Notes under the pieces: model-generated
What the model saw: the letters and a program-made list of their open reading frames with translations, nothing else
What the model was told of the DNA's origin: nothing
The model's database searches: none
From: Micromonospora sp. RP3T
Lineage (GTDB): Bacteria; Actinomycetota; Actinomycetes; Mycobacteriales; Micromonosporaceae
NCBI RefSeq assembly: GCF_003027925.1
Contig: NZ_PYPS01000031.1
Coordinates: 1-64,000, forward strand
DNA length: 64,000 bases
Reading direction: 5' to 3'
Program-made: the position numbers and the translations under genes
Shown: positions 44,738 through 52,996 of the stretch, one piece after another
Layout of the letters: each line of letters begins with the position of its first letter
Numbering within the stretch: the stretch's first letter is position 1

Positions 44738-45999
44738 GCAGTTTCGGTTCGATCGAGCAGGCGGTGGCGGACGTGGCCGCCGGCCGGCCGGTGGTCGTGG
44801 TCGACGACGAGGGCCGGGAGAACGAGGGTGACCTGATCTTCGCGGCCGAGCTGGCCACCCCGGAGCTGGTCGCGTTCATGGTCCGCCACACCTCGGGCTA
44901 CATCTGCGTGCCGTTGACCGAGGCCGAGTGCGACCGGCTGGACCTGCCGCCGATGCACCACACCAACCAGGACCGGCGCGGCACCGCGTACACGGTGACG
45001 GTGGACGCCCGTGAGGGCGTCAGCACGGGCATCTCGGCCGCCGACCGGTCGCACACCATCCGGCTGCTCGCCGACGCCGGCACCGACCCGACCGACCTGG
45101 CCCGCCCCGGCCACGTGGTGCCGCTGCGCGCCCGCGCCGGCGGGGTGCTGCGCCGGCCCGGGCACACCGAGGCGGCGGTGGACCTGACCCGGCTGGCCGG
45201 GTTGCGTCCGGCCGGGGTGCTCTGCGAGCTGGTCAACGACGACGGCACCATGATGCGCGTGCCGGATCTGGAGAAGTTCTGCGCCGAGCACGGGCTGACG
45301 CTGATCACCATCGCCGACCTGATCGCGTACCGGCGGCGGACCGAGAAGCAGGTGGAGCTGGCCGCCGAGGCGCGGATGCCCACGCCGTACGGCGTCTTCA
45401 CGGCGCTCGGCTACCGGGCCGAGCACGACCCGGCCGAGCACGTCGCGCTGGTCTTCGGTGACCTCGGCGACGGCCGGGACGTGCTGGTCCGGGTGCACTC
45501 CGAGTGCCTCACCGGAGACGTGTTCGGCTCGCTGCGCTGCGACTGCGGCCCGCAGTTGCAGGGCGCGCTGGCCCGGGTCGCCCGGGAGGGCCGTGGGGTG
45601 GTGCTCTACGTGCGCGGGCACGAGGGGCGCGGCATCGGCCTGCTGCACAAGCTCCAGGCGTACCAGTTGCAGGACCAGGGGCGCGACACCGTGGACGCGA
45701 ACCTCGACCTGGGGCTGCCGGCCGACGCGCGGGACTACGGCACCGGCGCGCAGATCCTCTACGACCTCGGCGTGCGCTCGATGCGGCTGCTGACGAACAA
45801 CCCGGCCAAGCGGGCCGGCCTGGAGGGGTACGGCCTGACCGTGACCGGCCGGGAGGGGCTGCCCGTGTCGTCGAACCCGGAGAACGTGCGCTACCTGCGC
45901 ACCAAGCGGGACCGGATGGGCCACCTGCTGGACGGGCTGGACGAGGTGACCGAGGCGCCGATGGGCCGCCCGGTCGCCGGTGACGAGATCGGAGCGTAG
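44734..45999 (+). CDS. ribBA: DHBP synthase / GTP cyclohydrolase II
   Basis: A 421-aa fusion for the two entry steps of riboflavin synthesis. The RibB half (residues 1-200) has VVVDDEGRENEGDLIFAAE, the RibA half has the zinc Cys set in HSECLTGDVFGSLRCDCGPQ and GHEGRGIGLLHKLQAY. The start overlaps the transporter stop (ATGA), and SD CGGAGG lies 8 nt upstream. Confidence 0.97.
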   Translation: MSSFGSIEQAVADVAAGRPVVVVDDEGRENEGDLIFAAELATPELVAFMVRHTSGYICVPLTEAECDRLDLPPMHHTNQDRRGTAYTVTVDAREGVSTGISAADRSHTIRLLADAGTDPTDLARPGHVVPLRARAGGVLRRPGHTEAAVDLTRLAGLRPAGVLCELVNDDGTMMRVPDLEKFCAEHGLTLITIADLIAYRRRTEKQVELAAEARMPTPYGVFTALGYRAEHDPAEHVALVFGDLGDGRDVLVRVHSECLTGDVFGSLRCDCGPQLQGALARVAREGRGVVLYVRGHEGRGIGLLHKLQAYQLQDQGRDTVDANLDLGLPADARDYGTGAQILYDLGVRSMRLLTNNPAKRAGLEGYGLTVTGREGLPVSSNPENVRYLRTKRDRMGHLLDGLDEVTEAPMGRPVAGDEIGA

Positions 46000-46004
46000 G
46001 GACG

Positions 46005-46502
46005 ATGGCGGGTTTCGGGGAGCCGGGCGTCACCGCGGTGGACGCCGCCGGGCTGACCGTCGGCGTGGTGGCCGCGCGCTGGCACGGCGAGCTGACCGAT
46101 CACATGGTGGAGCGCGCGGTGGCCGCCGCGCAGGCGTGCGGCGCGCGGGCCGTGGTGGCCCGGGTGGCCGGCTCGGTGGAGCTGCCGGTGGTGGCGCAGG
46201 CGATGGCCCGCCGCCACGACGTGGTGGTCGCGCTCGGCGTGGTGGTACGCGGCGCGACCGCCCACTTCGACTACGTCTGCCGGTCGGTCACCGACGGGCT
46301 GACCCGGGTGGCGCTGGACGAGGGCCGGCCGGTGGCGCACGGGGTGCTCACCGTGGACACCATCGAGCAGGCCCGGGACCGGGCCGGGCTGCCCGGCTCG
46401 GCCGAGGACAAGGGCTGGGCCGCCACGGTGGCCGCGCTGGACGCCGCACTGGCCATCCGCGCCCTGGACGCCACCGCCGCCCCCCGCCTCGGCTTCGCCT
46501 GA
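46005..46502 (+). CDS. ribH: 6,7-dimethyl-8-ribityllumazine synthase
   Basis: A 165-aa enzyme joining the pyrimidine and DHBP to form lumazine. VVAARWHGELTDHM, RVAGSVELPVVAQAMA, ALGVVVRGATAHFDYVC (catalytic His) and GVLTVDTIEQA are canonical. It is the last gene of the operon, five bases after ribBA. Confidence 0.95.
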   Translation: MAGFGEPGVTAVDAAGLTVGVVAARWHGELTDHMVERAVAAAQACGARAVVARVAGSVELPVVAQAMARRHDVVVALGVVVRGATAHFDYVCRSVTDGLTRVALDEGRPVAHGVLTVDTIEQARDRAGLPGSAEDKGWAATVAALDAALAIRALDATAAPRLGFA

Positions 46503-46596
46503 CCGGGCCGACAGCAGGGTGTGGCCGGCCTGCCCGGTGGACGCGGGCGGACCCGGTGCGCGGGCTCACCGGGGGCGGCTGGAAGAATCGCGTGTC

Positions 46597-46860
46597 GTGA
46601 AGACGTTCGAGGAGTTGTTCGCCGAGCTGCAGGCCAAGGCCGCCGCCGGCACCCCGGGCTCGGGCACGGTCGACGCGCTCGCCAAGGGCGTGCACTTCAT
46701 CGGCAAGAAGGTCGTCGAGGAGGCGGCCGAGTCGTGGATGGCGGCCGAGCACGAGGGCCCGGAACGGGCCGCCGAGGAGATCTCCCAGCTGCTCTACCAG
46801 GCGCAGGTGCTGATGCTGGCCACCGGCCTGGAGCTGAAGGACGTCTACCGACATCTGTGA
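46597..46860 (+). CDS. hisE: Phosphoribosyl-ATP pyrophosphatase
   Basis: An 87-aa all-helical pyrophosphohydrolase for the second step of histidine synthesis. KTFEELFAELQAK, GTVDALAKGVHFIGKKVVEE (metal Glu residues) and AEEISQLLYQAQVLM are typical. GTG 46597 matches the family start; the frame is open further upstream but not family-like. AAGAAT 8 nt before the GTG hints at a leaderless transcript. Confidence 0.94.
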   Translation: MKTFEELFAELQAKAAAGTPGSGTVDALAKGVHFIGKKVVEEAAESWMAAEHEGPERAAEEISQLLYQAQVLMLATGLELKDVYRHL

Positions 46861-46903
46861 GTGCCCGTCCGCTGATCATCCGATCGAACGAAGGAGCACT
46901 CCC

Positions 46904-47749
46904 ATGCTGCGTGTCGCCGTACCCAACAAGGGCGCCCTGGCCGAGTCGGCCGCCGGGATGCTGCGCGAGGCGGGCTACCGCCAGCGCACCGACCCGAAGG
47001 ACCTGGTCTGCCGGGACGAGCCCAACGACATCGAGTTCTTCTACCTGCGCCCCAAGGACATCGCCACCTACGTCGGCTCCGGCGACCTGGACGTCGGCAT
47101 CACCGGGCGGGACCTGCTGATCGACTCCGGCGCGCCGGCCGAGGAGGTGGTGGACCTCAACTTCGGGCGGGCCACCTTCCGGTTCGCCGCCCGCCCCGAC
47201 GACGTCGCCTCCGTGCAGCAGCTCGGCGGGCACCGGATCGCCACCGCGTACCCGGGTCTGGTCGAGCGGCACCTGGCCGAGCTGGACGTCAAGGCGGAGG
47301 TGATCCGGCTCGACGGGGCGGTGGAGAACGCCATCCGCCTCGGCGTGGCCGACGTGGTCGCCGACGTGGTGGAGACCGGCGCCACGCTGCGCCAGGCCGG
47401 CCTGGTGGTCTTCGGCGAGCCGCTGCTGCGTTCCTCGGCGGTGCTGGTGCGGCGGGCCGGCACGCCCGGCAGCGCCCAGCAGGAGCAGCTCGAGCGCCGC
47501 CTGCACGGCGTGCTGGTCGCCCGCCGCTACGTGATGCTCGCCTACGACGTGCCGGCCGGGCTGCTCGACCGGGCCAGCTCGCTCACCCCGGGCATCGAGT
47601 CGCCGACCGTCTCGCCGCTGCACCGGGAGGGCTGGGTCGCGGTGCAGGCGATGGTGCTCCGCGACGACGTCCACCGGATCATGGACGAGCTGTACGAGCT
47701 GGGCGCCCGGGCGATCCTGGTCACCAACATCCACGCCTGCCGGCTGTGA
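46904..47749 (+). CDS. hisG: ATP phosphoribosyltransferase, long form
   Basis: A 281-aa enzyme for the first step of histidine synthesis. LRVAVPNKGALAESAAGML and DLDVGITGRDLLIDSG lead to the PRPP loop EVIRLDGAVENAIRLGVAD and GATLRQAGL; the C-terminal ACT-like domain (about 205-281) gives histidine feedback and marks the long HisG form that needs no HisZ. ATG 46904 follows GAAGGAG. Other his genes are elsewhere. Confidence 0.96.
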   Translation: MLRVAVPNKGALAESAAGMLREAGYRQRTDPKDLVCRDEPNDIEFFYLRPKDIATYVGSGDLDVGITGRDLLIDSGAPAEEVVDLNFGRATFRFAARPDDVASVQQLGGHRIATAYPGLVERHLAELDVKAEVIRLDGAVENAIRLGVADVVADVVETGATLRQAGLVVFGEPLLRSSAVLVRRAGTPGSAQQEQLERRLHGVLVARRYVMLAYDVPAGLLDRASSLTPGIESPTVSPLHREGWVAVQAMVLRDDVHRIMDELYELGARAILVTNIHACRL

Positions 47750-48708
47750 GGCCGCTGCCGCTCCCGGCCGCGCTGGCCGTTGTCGTCCTGGGCGGCGTGG
47801 CCTCGGCCGCCCAGGGCGTGGTCAACGCCGAGCTGGGGGAGCGGACCGGCGACCCGGTGCTCGGCGCGGTGGTCAACAACCTGGGTGGCTGCCTGGTCGT
47901 GCTGGTCGGGCTGGCGGTGGTGCCGTCGATGCGGGCCGGGCTGGCCGCGCTGCGCCGGGCCGGGCTGCCGTGGTGGTCGTTCCTGGGCGGGGTGGGCGGG
48001 GCGGTGATCGTGCTGACCGCCCCGGTGGTGGTGCCGGTGCTCGGGGTGGCGGTGTTCACCATCGCCCAGGTGGCCGGCGGCAGCCTCGGCGGCCTGGCCG
48101 TGGACCGGGCCGGGCTGGCCGCCACCGGACGGCTGCCGCTCGCCGCGCCCCGGGTGGCCGGCGCGCTGCTCGGCATCGGCGCGGTGGCCCTGGCGCAGCT
48201 CGGCCGGCCGGTGGGTGACCTGGCCGTCGGCCTGGTGCTGCTCTCCGTGGTGGGCGGGCTGGCGGTGGCCCTCCAGTCCGCGCTCAACGGTCGGATCGCG
48301 GCCGGGATCGGGCCGGCCGCCGGGCTCGCGATCAACTTCGTGGTCAGCACCACGGTGATCGGCGCGGTGGCGGTGCTGGTCGGCGCGTTCGCCGACCAGC
48401 CGCGCTGGCCGACCCAGTGGTGGCTCTACGTGGGCGGTCTGTTCGGCGTCGGCATCGTGCTCGCGCTGCTGGTCGGGGTGCGGGCCGCCGGGGTGCTGCG
48501 GACCGGCCTGGCGCTGGTGGCCGGGCAGCTCGGCGGCGCGCTGCTGCTGGATCTGGCGCTGCCCGACGGCCCCGGCGTCCGGCTGCCGGTGCTGGCCGGC
48601 GCCGTGCTCACGCTGCTGGCGATGCTGGTGGCGGGCGTCCGGCGGCGCGGTCCGGCCCGTGTGGCGGCCGAACGCGAGCGCGAGCCGGATGGCAGACTGG
48701 TCGGGTGA
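47746..48708 (+). CDS. DMT superfamily transporter (DUF606/YdcZ type)
   Basis: A 320-aa protein with about ten transmembrane helices in two homologous halves (LGGVASAAQGVVNAELGERTGD and LAVALQSALNGRIAAGIGPAAG begin the halves), the hallmark of duplicated DUF606/YdcZ transporters. The substrate is unknown. GTG 47746 overlaps the hisG stop (GTGA), so it is co-expressed with hisG, and its end overlaps the PH-domain gene. Coupling with hisG does not by itself show a histidine role. Confidence 0.85.
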   Translation: MRPLPLPAALAVVVLGGVASAAQGVVNAELGERTGDPVLGAVVNNLGGCLVVLVGLAVVPSMRAGLAALRRAGLPWWSFLGGVGGAVIVLTAPVVVPVLGVAVFTIAQVAGGSLGGLAVDRAGLAATGRLPLAAPRVAGALLGIGAVALAQLGRPVGDLAVGLVLLSVVGGLAVALQSALNGRIAAGIGPAAGLAINFVVSTTVIGAVAVLVGAFADQPRWPTQWWLYVGGLFGVGIVLALLVGVRAAGVLRTGLALVAGQLGGALLLDLALPDGPGVRLPVLAGAVLTLLAMLVAGVRRRGPARVAAEREREPDGRLVG

Positions 48709-49178
48709 GCGATTCCGTGGTGACCGTGCGGCCCCGCCGCGTCCGGGTGGTCTGCTGGGCGGCGGCCGTCACGCTGCTGGTGGTGTTCAGCCTCGTCGCG
48801 ACGTCCCTGACCGGCGCGACCGGCGACGGTTACGGCTCGTTCCAGCGCGGCGACCAGTTCGCCATGATCGGCCTGGGCGTCTTCGGCGCGCTCGGCTTCC
48901 TGCTGTTCACCCGTCCCCGCGTGGTCGCCGACGCCCGGGGGGTCCGGGTGCGCAACGTGGTCGGCTCCTACGAGCTGCCGTGGGAGGTGATCCGCGGGGT
49001 CCGGTTCGACCGGGGCGCTCCGTGGGCCAGCCTGGAGTTGCACGACGACGACCTGCTGCCGATGGTGGCGCTCCAGGCCGCCGACAAGGAGAGCGCGGTC
49101 GAGGCGGTCCGCGCGCTGCGCCGCCTGCATCAGGCGCACCTGGCCACGCTGGCCGCTGGGCAGTCCGCGCCCCGCTGA
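48705..49178 (+). CDS. Bacterial PH-domain membrane protein
   Basis: A 157-aa protein with two transmembrane helices (about 18-36 and 52-68) and a C-terminal bacterial PH-like domain (RPRVVADARGVRVRNVVGSYELPWEVIRGVRF in pieces, then SLELHDDDLLPMVALQAAD). This hisG-linked PH protein is common in actinomycetes; the function is unknown. GTG 48705 overlaps the previous stop; CAGACT lies 6 nt upstream. Confidence 0.82.
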   Translation: MSDSVVTVRPRRVRVVCWAAAVTLLVVFSLVATSLTGATGDGYGSFQRGDQFAMIGLGVFGALGFLLFTRPRVVADARGVRVRNVVGSYELPWEVIRGVRFDRGAPWASLELHDDDLLPMVALQAADKESAVEAVRALRRLHQAHLATLAAGQSAPR

Positions 49179-49486
49179 CCTGCGGGCCCGGTTTGGGTGG
49201 GCCTGGGTCGAGGGTGTAGTGTTGCGGGGTCGACCAGACTGCCCCCGTCCCTGACGTGCGGGTGGTCGCTGAAGCGGAGCGCCCGCTCCCACCCGAGTCG
49301 CCGTCCAGGTGTCCGGGTCCGGTCCCCGGTTTCGGGCACGTCCCGATCCCGGATGCGCGATCCTGTGATCGTGCCGACCGGTCGAGTGGGCCCTGGCATA
49401 CGCCGGGGCCTTCTGCTTTCCGGGTCGGCTCCCACCCGGGAGCCCGCGGAGTCGGCACCGTAGGACACTCGACTCGAGGAGGCCCC
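49179..49486 (+). promoter_or_regulatory. infC leader with promoter and attenuator-like hairpins
   Basis: This 308-nt untranslated region carries a candidate promoter, TTGGGT (49193-49198), 18 nt, TAGTGT (49217-49222). Two hairpins follow: 49389-49410 (9-bp stem, ATAC loop) with a T-rich TTCTGCTTTC after it, which looks like an intrinsic terminator, and 49427-49444 (7-bp stem). A long structured leader with a terminator ahead of infC-rpmI-rplT suggests attenuation or r-protein feedback. Confidence 0.6.
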
Positions 49487-50155
49487 ATCAGCGTCGAACC
49501 ACGCGTGAACGAGCAGATCCGGGCACGTGAGGTCCGACTGGTCGGCCCTGAGGGTGAGCAGGTGGGCATCGTCCCGCTGGAGCGCGCCCTGCAGCTGGCC
49601 GCGGACGTCGACCTGGACCTGGTCGAGGTTGCGCCGATGGCGCGCCCGCCGGTGTGCAAGCTCATGGACTTCGGCAAGTTCAAGTACGAGAGCGCACTCA
49701 AGGCGCGCGAAGCGCGGCGTAACCAGCAGCAGACCGTCATCAAGGAAATGAAGCTCCGGCCGAAGATCGACCCGCACGACTACGAGACCAAGAAGGGTCA
49801 CGTGGTGCGGTTCCTCAAGGCGGGCGACAAGGTCAAGGTGACGATCATGTTCCGCGGTCGCGAGCAGAGCCGCCCGGAGCTGGGTTACCGGCTCCTGCGC
49901 CGGCTCGAGTCCGAGATCACGGACCTGGGATACGTCGAGGCCGCCCCGAAGCAGGACGGCCGAAACATGATCATGGTTCTCGCTCCGCACCGGGCCGTCA
50001 AGGCCTCCGCGGTCGCCGCCACGGCGTCCCGCGGTGGGCCCCGGGACCGGGCCGCGGAGGAGTCGGCAGCCCCGGCAGGTGGCGAGACCCCGGCGGCCGG
50101 CGAGACCGCAGCAGCCGGTGAGACCGGCCCGACCGCTGACACCAGCGGCCAGTAA
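49487..50155 (+). CDS. infC: Translation initiation factor IF-3
   Basis: A 222-aa factor that prevents subunit joining and proofreads the start codon. EPRVNEQIRAREVRLVGPEG, KLMDFGKFKYE, EMKLRPKIDPHDYETKKGHV and IMFRGREQSRPELG are canonical; an Ala/Glu-rich tail (about 180-222) is extra. The start is assigned to ATC 49487, preceded by AGGAGG 4 nt upstream and reading I/M-S-V-EPRVNEQ. A non-AUG start is a known conserved feature of infC and enables autoregulation. GTG 49505 is the only plausible alternative. Confidence 0.93.
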   Translation: MSVEPRVNEQIRAREVRLVGPEGEQVGIVPLERALQLAADVDLDLVEVAPMARPPVCKLMDFGKFKYESALKAREARRNQQQTVIKEMKLRPKIDPHDYETKKGHVVRFLKAGDKVKVTIMFRGREQSRPELGYRLLRRLESEITDLGYVEAAPKQDGRNMIMVLAPHRAVKASAVAATASRGGPRDRAAEESAAPAGGETPAAGETAAAGETGPTADTSGQ

Positions 50156-50173
50156 CAGGGAGAGACGTTCCAC

Positions 50174-50368
50174 ATGCCGAAGATGAAGAGCCACACGGGT
50201 ACGGGCAAGCGGGTCAAGGTGACCGGTTCGGGCAAGATCGTTGCCCAGCAGGCCGGCCTCCGCCACAAGCTGGAGAAGAAGCCCTCCACCCAGACCCGCC
50301 GGCTGACCGGCACCGTCGAGCTGGCCAAGGCCGACGTGAAGCGCATCAAGAAGCTGCTCGGCCGCTGA
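50174..50368 (+). CDS. rpmI: Ribosomal protein bL35
   Basis: A 64-aa ribosomal protein. PKMKSHTGTGKRVKVTGSGK and LRHKLEKKPSTQTRRL are canonical for L35. It sits between infC and rplT in the classic operon, with GGGAGAG as its ribosome binding site. Confidence 0.97.
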   Translation: MPKMKSHTGTGKRVKVTGSGKIVAQQAGLRHKLEKKPSTQTRRLTGTVELAKADVKRIKKLLGR

Positions 50369-50400
50369 CGCGCGCCACCTGAACCGAAGAAGGAGTTGAG

Positions 50401-50793
50401 ATGGCACGCGTCAAGCGGGCTGTGAACGCCCAGAAGAAGCGTCGTACCCTGCTGGAGACCGCGAGCGGTTACCGCGGTCAGCGCTCCCGGCTCTACCGCA
50501 AGGCCAAGGAGCAGGTGCTGCACTCGATGCAGTACGCCTACCGGGACCGTCGCGACCGCAAGGGCGACTTCCGGCAGCTCTGGATCCAGCGGATCAACGC
50601 CGGCGCCCGGGCCAACGGGATGACCTACAACCGGCTGATCCAGGGCCTGCGCCTGGCCGGCATCGAGGTCGACCGCAAGATCCTGGCCGACCTGGCCGTC
50701 AACGACGCCGCCGCGTTCGCGGCGATCGTCGAGCTGGCCCGCGCCGCCGTGGCGGCCGAGGGCACCGGTGGCGCCGCGGCCCAGGCCGCCTGA
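50401..50793 (+). CDS. rplT: Ribosomal protein bL20
   Basis: A 130-aa 23S-binding protein. ARVKRAVNAQKKRRTLLETA, GYRGQRSRLYRKAKEQV and RDRKGDFRQLWIQRINAG are diagnostic. In several bacteria L20 represses this operon by binding its leader. The last codons and stop are duplicated in the next 29 nt. Confidence 0.97.
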   Translation: MARVKRAVNAQKKRRTLLETASGYRGQRSRLYRKAKEQVLHSMQYAYRDRRDRKGDFRQLWIQRINAGARANGMTYNRLIQGLRLAGIEVDRKILADLAVNDAAAFAAIVELARAAVAAEGTGGAAAQAA

Positions 50794-50833
50794 CCCACCT
50801 GTACGCGGCCCAGGCCGACTGACCCACCCGTAC
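50776..50833 (+). repeat. 29-nt tandem duplication at the rplT stop
   Basis: Units 50776-50804 and 50805-50833 both read GCGGCCCAGGCCG, then CTGACCCACC and GTAC, with two mismatches. The first contains the rplT stop. This is a recent local duplication with no effect on the protein. Confidence 0.85.
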
Positions 50834-50840
50834 GGCAGAT

Positions 50841-50884
50841 CGAGGCGTCTCCCATGCAGTCACCGTCGCAGGGGAGACGCCTCG
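50841..50884 (+). terminator. Perfect inverted repeat around the presumed methyltransferase start
   Basis: CGAGGCGTCTCCC (50841-50853) pairs perfectly with GGGAGACGCCTCG (50872-50884) around an 18-nt loop that begins with ATG 50854. It is probably the terminator of the infC-rpmI-rplT operon or a structure masking the ribosome binding site. Confidence 0.6.
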
Positions 50885-51735
50885 ACGCCGTCTCCGGCCC
50901 GTTCACCCCGCGTACCCCGAGGGTCGTGGCGGCCCGCCGGCTGCACCGCCGGCGCGACCGCGAGCAGGCCGGCCGCTTCCTCGCCGAGGGGCCGCAGGCC
51001 GTCCGTGAGGCGCTCGCCCGCGCCGGCACGGTGGTCGAGCTGTTCGGCACCCCGACCGCGCTGGACCGGCACGCCGACCTGGCCGCCGTCGCCGCCCGCG
51101 CCGACGTGCCGGTCTCCGAGGTCACCGACGAGGCCCTCGCCGCGCTCACCGAGACGGTGGCCCCGCAGGGCCTGGTGGCGGTCTGCCGGCACCTCGACGT
51201 GCCGCTGGCCGAGGCCGTCGCGGGCGGGCCGCGCCTGGTCGCGGTGCTCGCCGGGATCCGTGACCCGGGCAACGCCGGGACGGTGCTACGGACCGCGGAC
51301 GCGGCCGGCGCGGGCGCGGTGGTCTTCGCCGGCGAGGCGGTCGACCCGTACAACGGCAAGTGCGTGCGGGCGTCCGCCGGCAGCCTGTTCCACGTCGACG
51401 TGGTGCGCGCCGCCGACCCGCTCGCGGCCGTCGCGGCGCTGCGGGCCGCCGGGCTGGCGATCCTCGCCACCACCGGGTACGGCGACAGCGACCTCGACGA
51501 CCTCGCCGACGCCGGCCGGCTCGCCGCGCCCACCGCGTGGTTGTTCGGCTCGGAGGCGCACGGCCTGCCCGAGGAGTTGACCGCGGTCGCCGACGCCCGG
51601 GTCCGGGTGCCGCTGCACGGGCGCGCCGAGAGTCTCAATCTGGCTGCGGCGGCGGCCGTCTGCCTGTATTCTTCGGCCAGAGCACTGCGTGCCCCCAGGG
51701 CCACGCGGCACACCGCAGGGGAGTCCACCTCGTGA
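50854..51735 (+). CDS. TrmH/SpoU family RNA 2'-O-methyltransferase
   Basis: A 293-aa RNA ribose methyltransferase. The N-terminal substrate-binding domain (about 25-110, ARRLHRRRDREQAGRFLAEGP) is followed by the knotted SPOUT domain with LAGIRDPGNAGTVLRTADAAGA, LFGSEAHGLPEEL and VPLHGRAESLNLAAAAAV. The target (23S rRNA or tRNA) cannot be told. ATG 50854 sits in the loop of a strong hairpin that hides any ribosome binding site, so a start further downstream (for example GTG near 50927) is possible. It lies between rplT and pheS, its usual place. Confidence 0.88.
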   Translation: MQSPSQGRRLDAVSGPFTPRTPRVVAARRLHRRRDREQAGRFLAEGPQAVREALARAGTVVELFGTPTALDRHADLAAVAARADVPVSEVTDEALAALTETVAPQGLVAVCRHLDVPLAEAVAGGPRLVAVLAGIRDPGNAGTVLRTADAAGAGAVVFAGEAVDPYNGKCVRASAGSLFHVDVVRAADPLAAVAALRAAGLAILATTGYGDSDLDDLADAGRLAAPTAWLFGSEAHGLPEELTAVADARVRVPLHGRAESLNLAAAAAVCLYSSARALRAPRATRHTAGESTS

Positions 51736-51794
51736 GGAACGCGCCACGGCGTTCGTTTAGCCAGCCCGCCGGTGTCGGCGGGCGGCAGGTCTGA
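51732..51794 (+). CDS. Possible 20-codon leader peptide upstream of pheS
   Basis: GTG 51732 overlaps the methyltransferase stop (GTGA), is preceded by GGGGAG at 8 nt, and reads 20 codons (VRNAPRRSFSQPAGVGGRQV) to TGA 51792-51794. It overlaps alternative hairpins 51765-51771/51777-51783 and 51762-51774/51816-51828. This is the geometry of an attenuator, but the peptide has only one Phe codon. Confidence 0.35.
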   Translation: MRNAPRRSFSQPAGVGGRQV

Positions 51795-51847
51795 CCCTTC
51801 CCCCTGCACGACTCCCACCGGCGGGCTGCGGCGAAGCCGCGCGTCCG

Positions 51848-51853
51848 TAGACT
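51848..51853 (+). promoter_or_regulatory. Candidate -10 for pheST
   Basis: TAGACT about 56 nt before the pheS ATG fits TANNNT. No good -35. If used, the leader peptide upstream would not be in the main transcript. Confidence 0.4.
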
Positions 51854-51908
51854 CGCCTGGCCGCCTGTAGTCGGGCCGGCGCCGCCCTTGAGGGAGTGCC
51901 CGTTCACC

Positions 51909-52970
51909 ATGAGTTACCGCAACGATCCGTACGACCCGAAGCAGGTCGCCCTGCTCGACCCGGACGCCCTGGCCGGGGCCGTGGCCGACGCCGAGAAGGC
52001 GTTCGCCGCCGCCACCGACCCGGACGCGCTGACCGCGCTGCGCCCCACGCACCTGGGGGACCGGTCCCCGGTGTCGCTCGCCCGCCGGGAGATCGGCGCG
52101 CTGCCGCCGGCCGCGAAGTCCGACGCCGGCAAGCGGGTCAACGAGGCCCGCCGGGCCATCGAGTCCGCGTACGCCGCCCGTCAGGAGATCCTGGACCGCG
52201 AGCAGGCCGAGCGGGTGCTGGTCGAGGAGCGGGTCGACGTGACCCTGCCCCACGACCGCCGGCCGCGCGGCGCCCGCCACCCGCTGACCGTGCTGATGGA
52301 GCAGATCAGCGACCTGTTCATCGGCATGGGCTACGAGGTGGCCGAGGGGCCCGAGGTCGAGTTGGAGTGGACCAACTTCGACGCGCTCAACATCCCGGCC
52401 GACCATCCGGCGCGCGGGCTGATGGACACGTTCCACATCGCCCCCCAGGGGTCGGGCCTGGTGCTGCGCACCCACACCTCGCCGGTGCAGGCGCGCACCA
52501 TGCTCAGCCGCAAGCCGCCGATCTACGTGGTGGTGCCCGGCCGGGTCTACCGCACCGACGAGTTGGACGCCACCCACGCGCCGGTCTTCCACCAGGTCGA
52601 GGGCCTGGTGGTGGACAAGGGCATCACCATGGCGCACCTGCGCGGCACGCTCGACCACTTCGCGCGCGCCATGTTCGGCGAGGGCGCCAAGACGCGCTGG
52701 CGTCCGCACTACTTCCCGTTCACCGAGCCGTCGGCCGAGTTCGACGTCTGGTTCCCGGAGCACCGGGACGGGCCGCAGTGGGTCGAGTGGGGCGGCTGCG
52801 GCATGGTCAACCCGCGGGTGCTGCGCGCCTGCGGGATCGACCCGGAGGTCTACTCCGGATTCGCGTTCGGCATGGGCATCGACCGGACCGTGATGGTCCG
52901 GCACGGCGTCAGCGACATGCGGGACATGGCCGAGGGCGACGTGCGGTTCACCCGCGCGTTCGGCGCCTGA
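51909..52970 (+). CDS. pheS: Phenylalanyl-tRNA synthetase alpha subunit
   Basis: A 353-aa class II synthetase subunit. An N-terminal coiled coil (about 1-90) precedes the catalytic core with HPLTVLMEQISDLFIGMGYE, RTHTSPVQARTM, RVYRTDELDATHAPVFHQVEG in pieces (motif 2) and FAFGMGIDRTVMVRHGV (motif 3). ATG 51909 matches the family; GAGGGAG lies about 13 nt upstream. Confidence 0.97.
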   Translation: MSYRNDPYDPKQVALLDPDALAGAVADAEKAFAAATDPDALTALRPTHLGDRSPVSLARREIGALPPAAKSDAGKRVNEARRAIESAYAARQEILDREQAERVLVEERVDVTLPHDRRPRGARHPLTVLMEQISDLFIGMGYEVAEGPEVELEWTNFDALNIPADHPARGLMDTFHIAPQGSGLVLRTHTSPVQARTMLSRKPPIYVVVPGRVYRTDELDATHAPVFHQVEGLVVDKGITMAHLRGTLDHFARAMFGEGAKTRWRPHYFPFTEPSAEFDVWFPEHRDGPQWVEWGGCGMVNPRVLRACGIDPEVYSGFAFGMGIDRTVMVRHGVSDMRDMAEGDVRFTRAFGA

Positions 52971-52996
52971 GCTACGGGAACGGTGGTAGAGGAATC

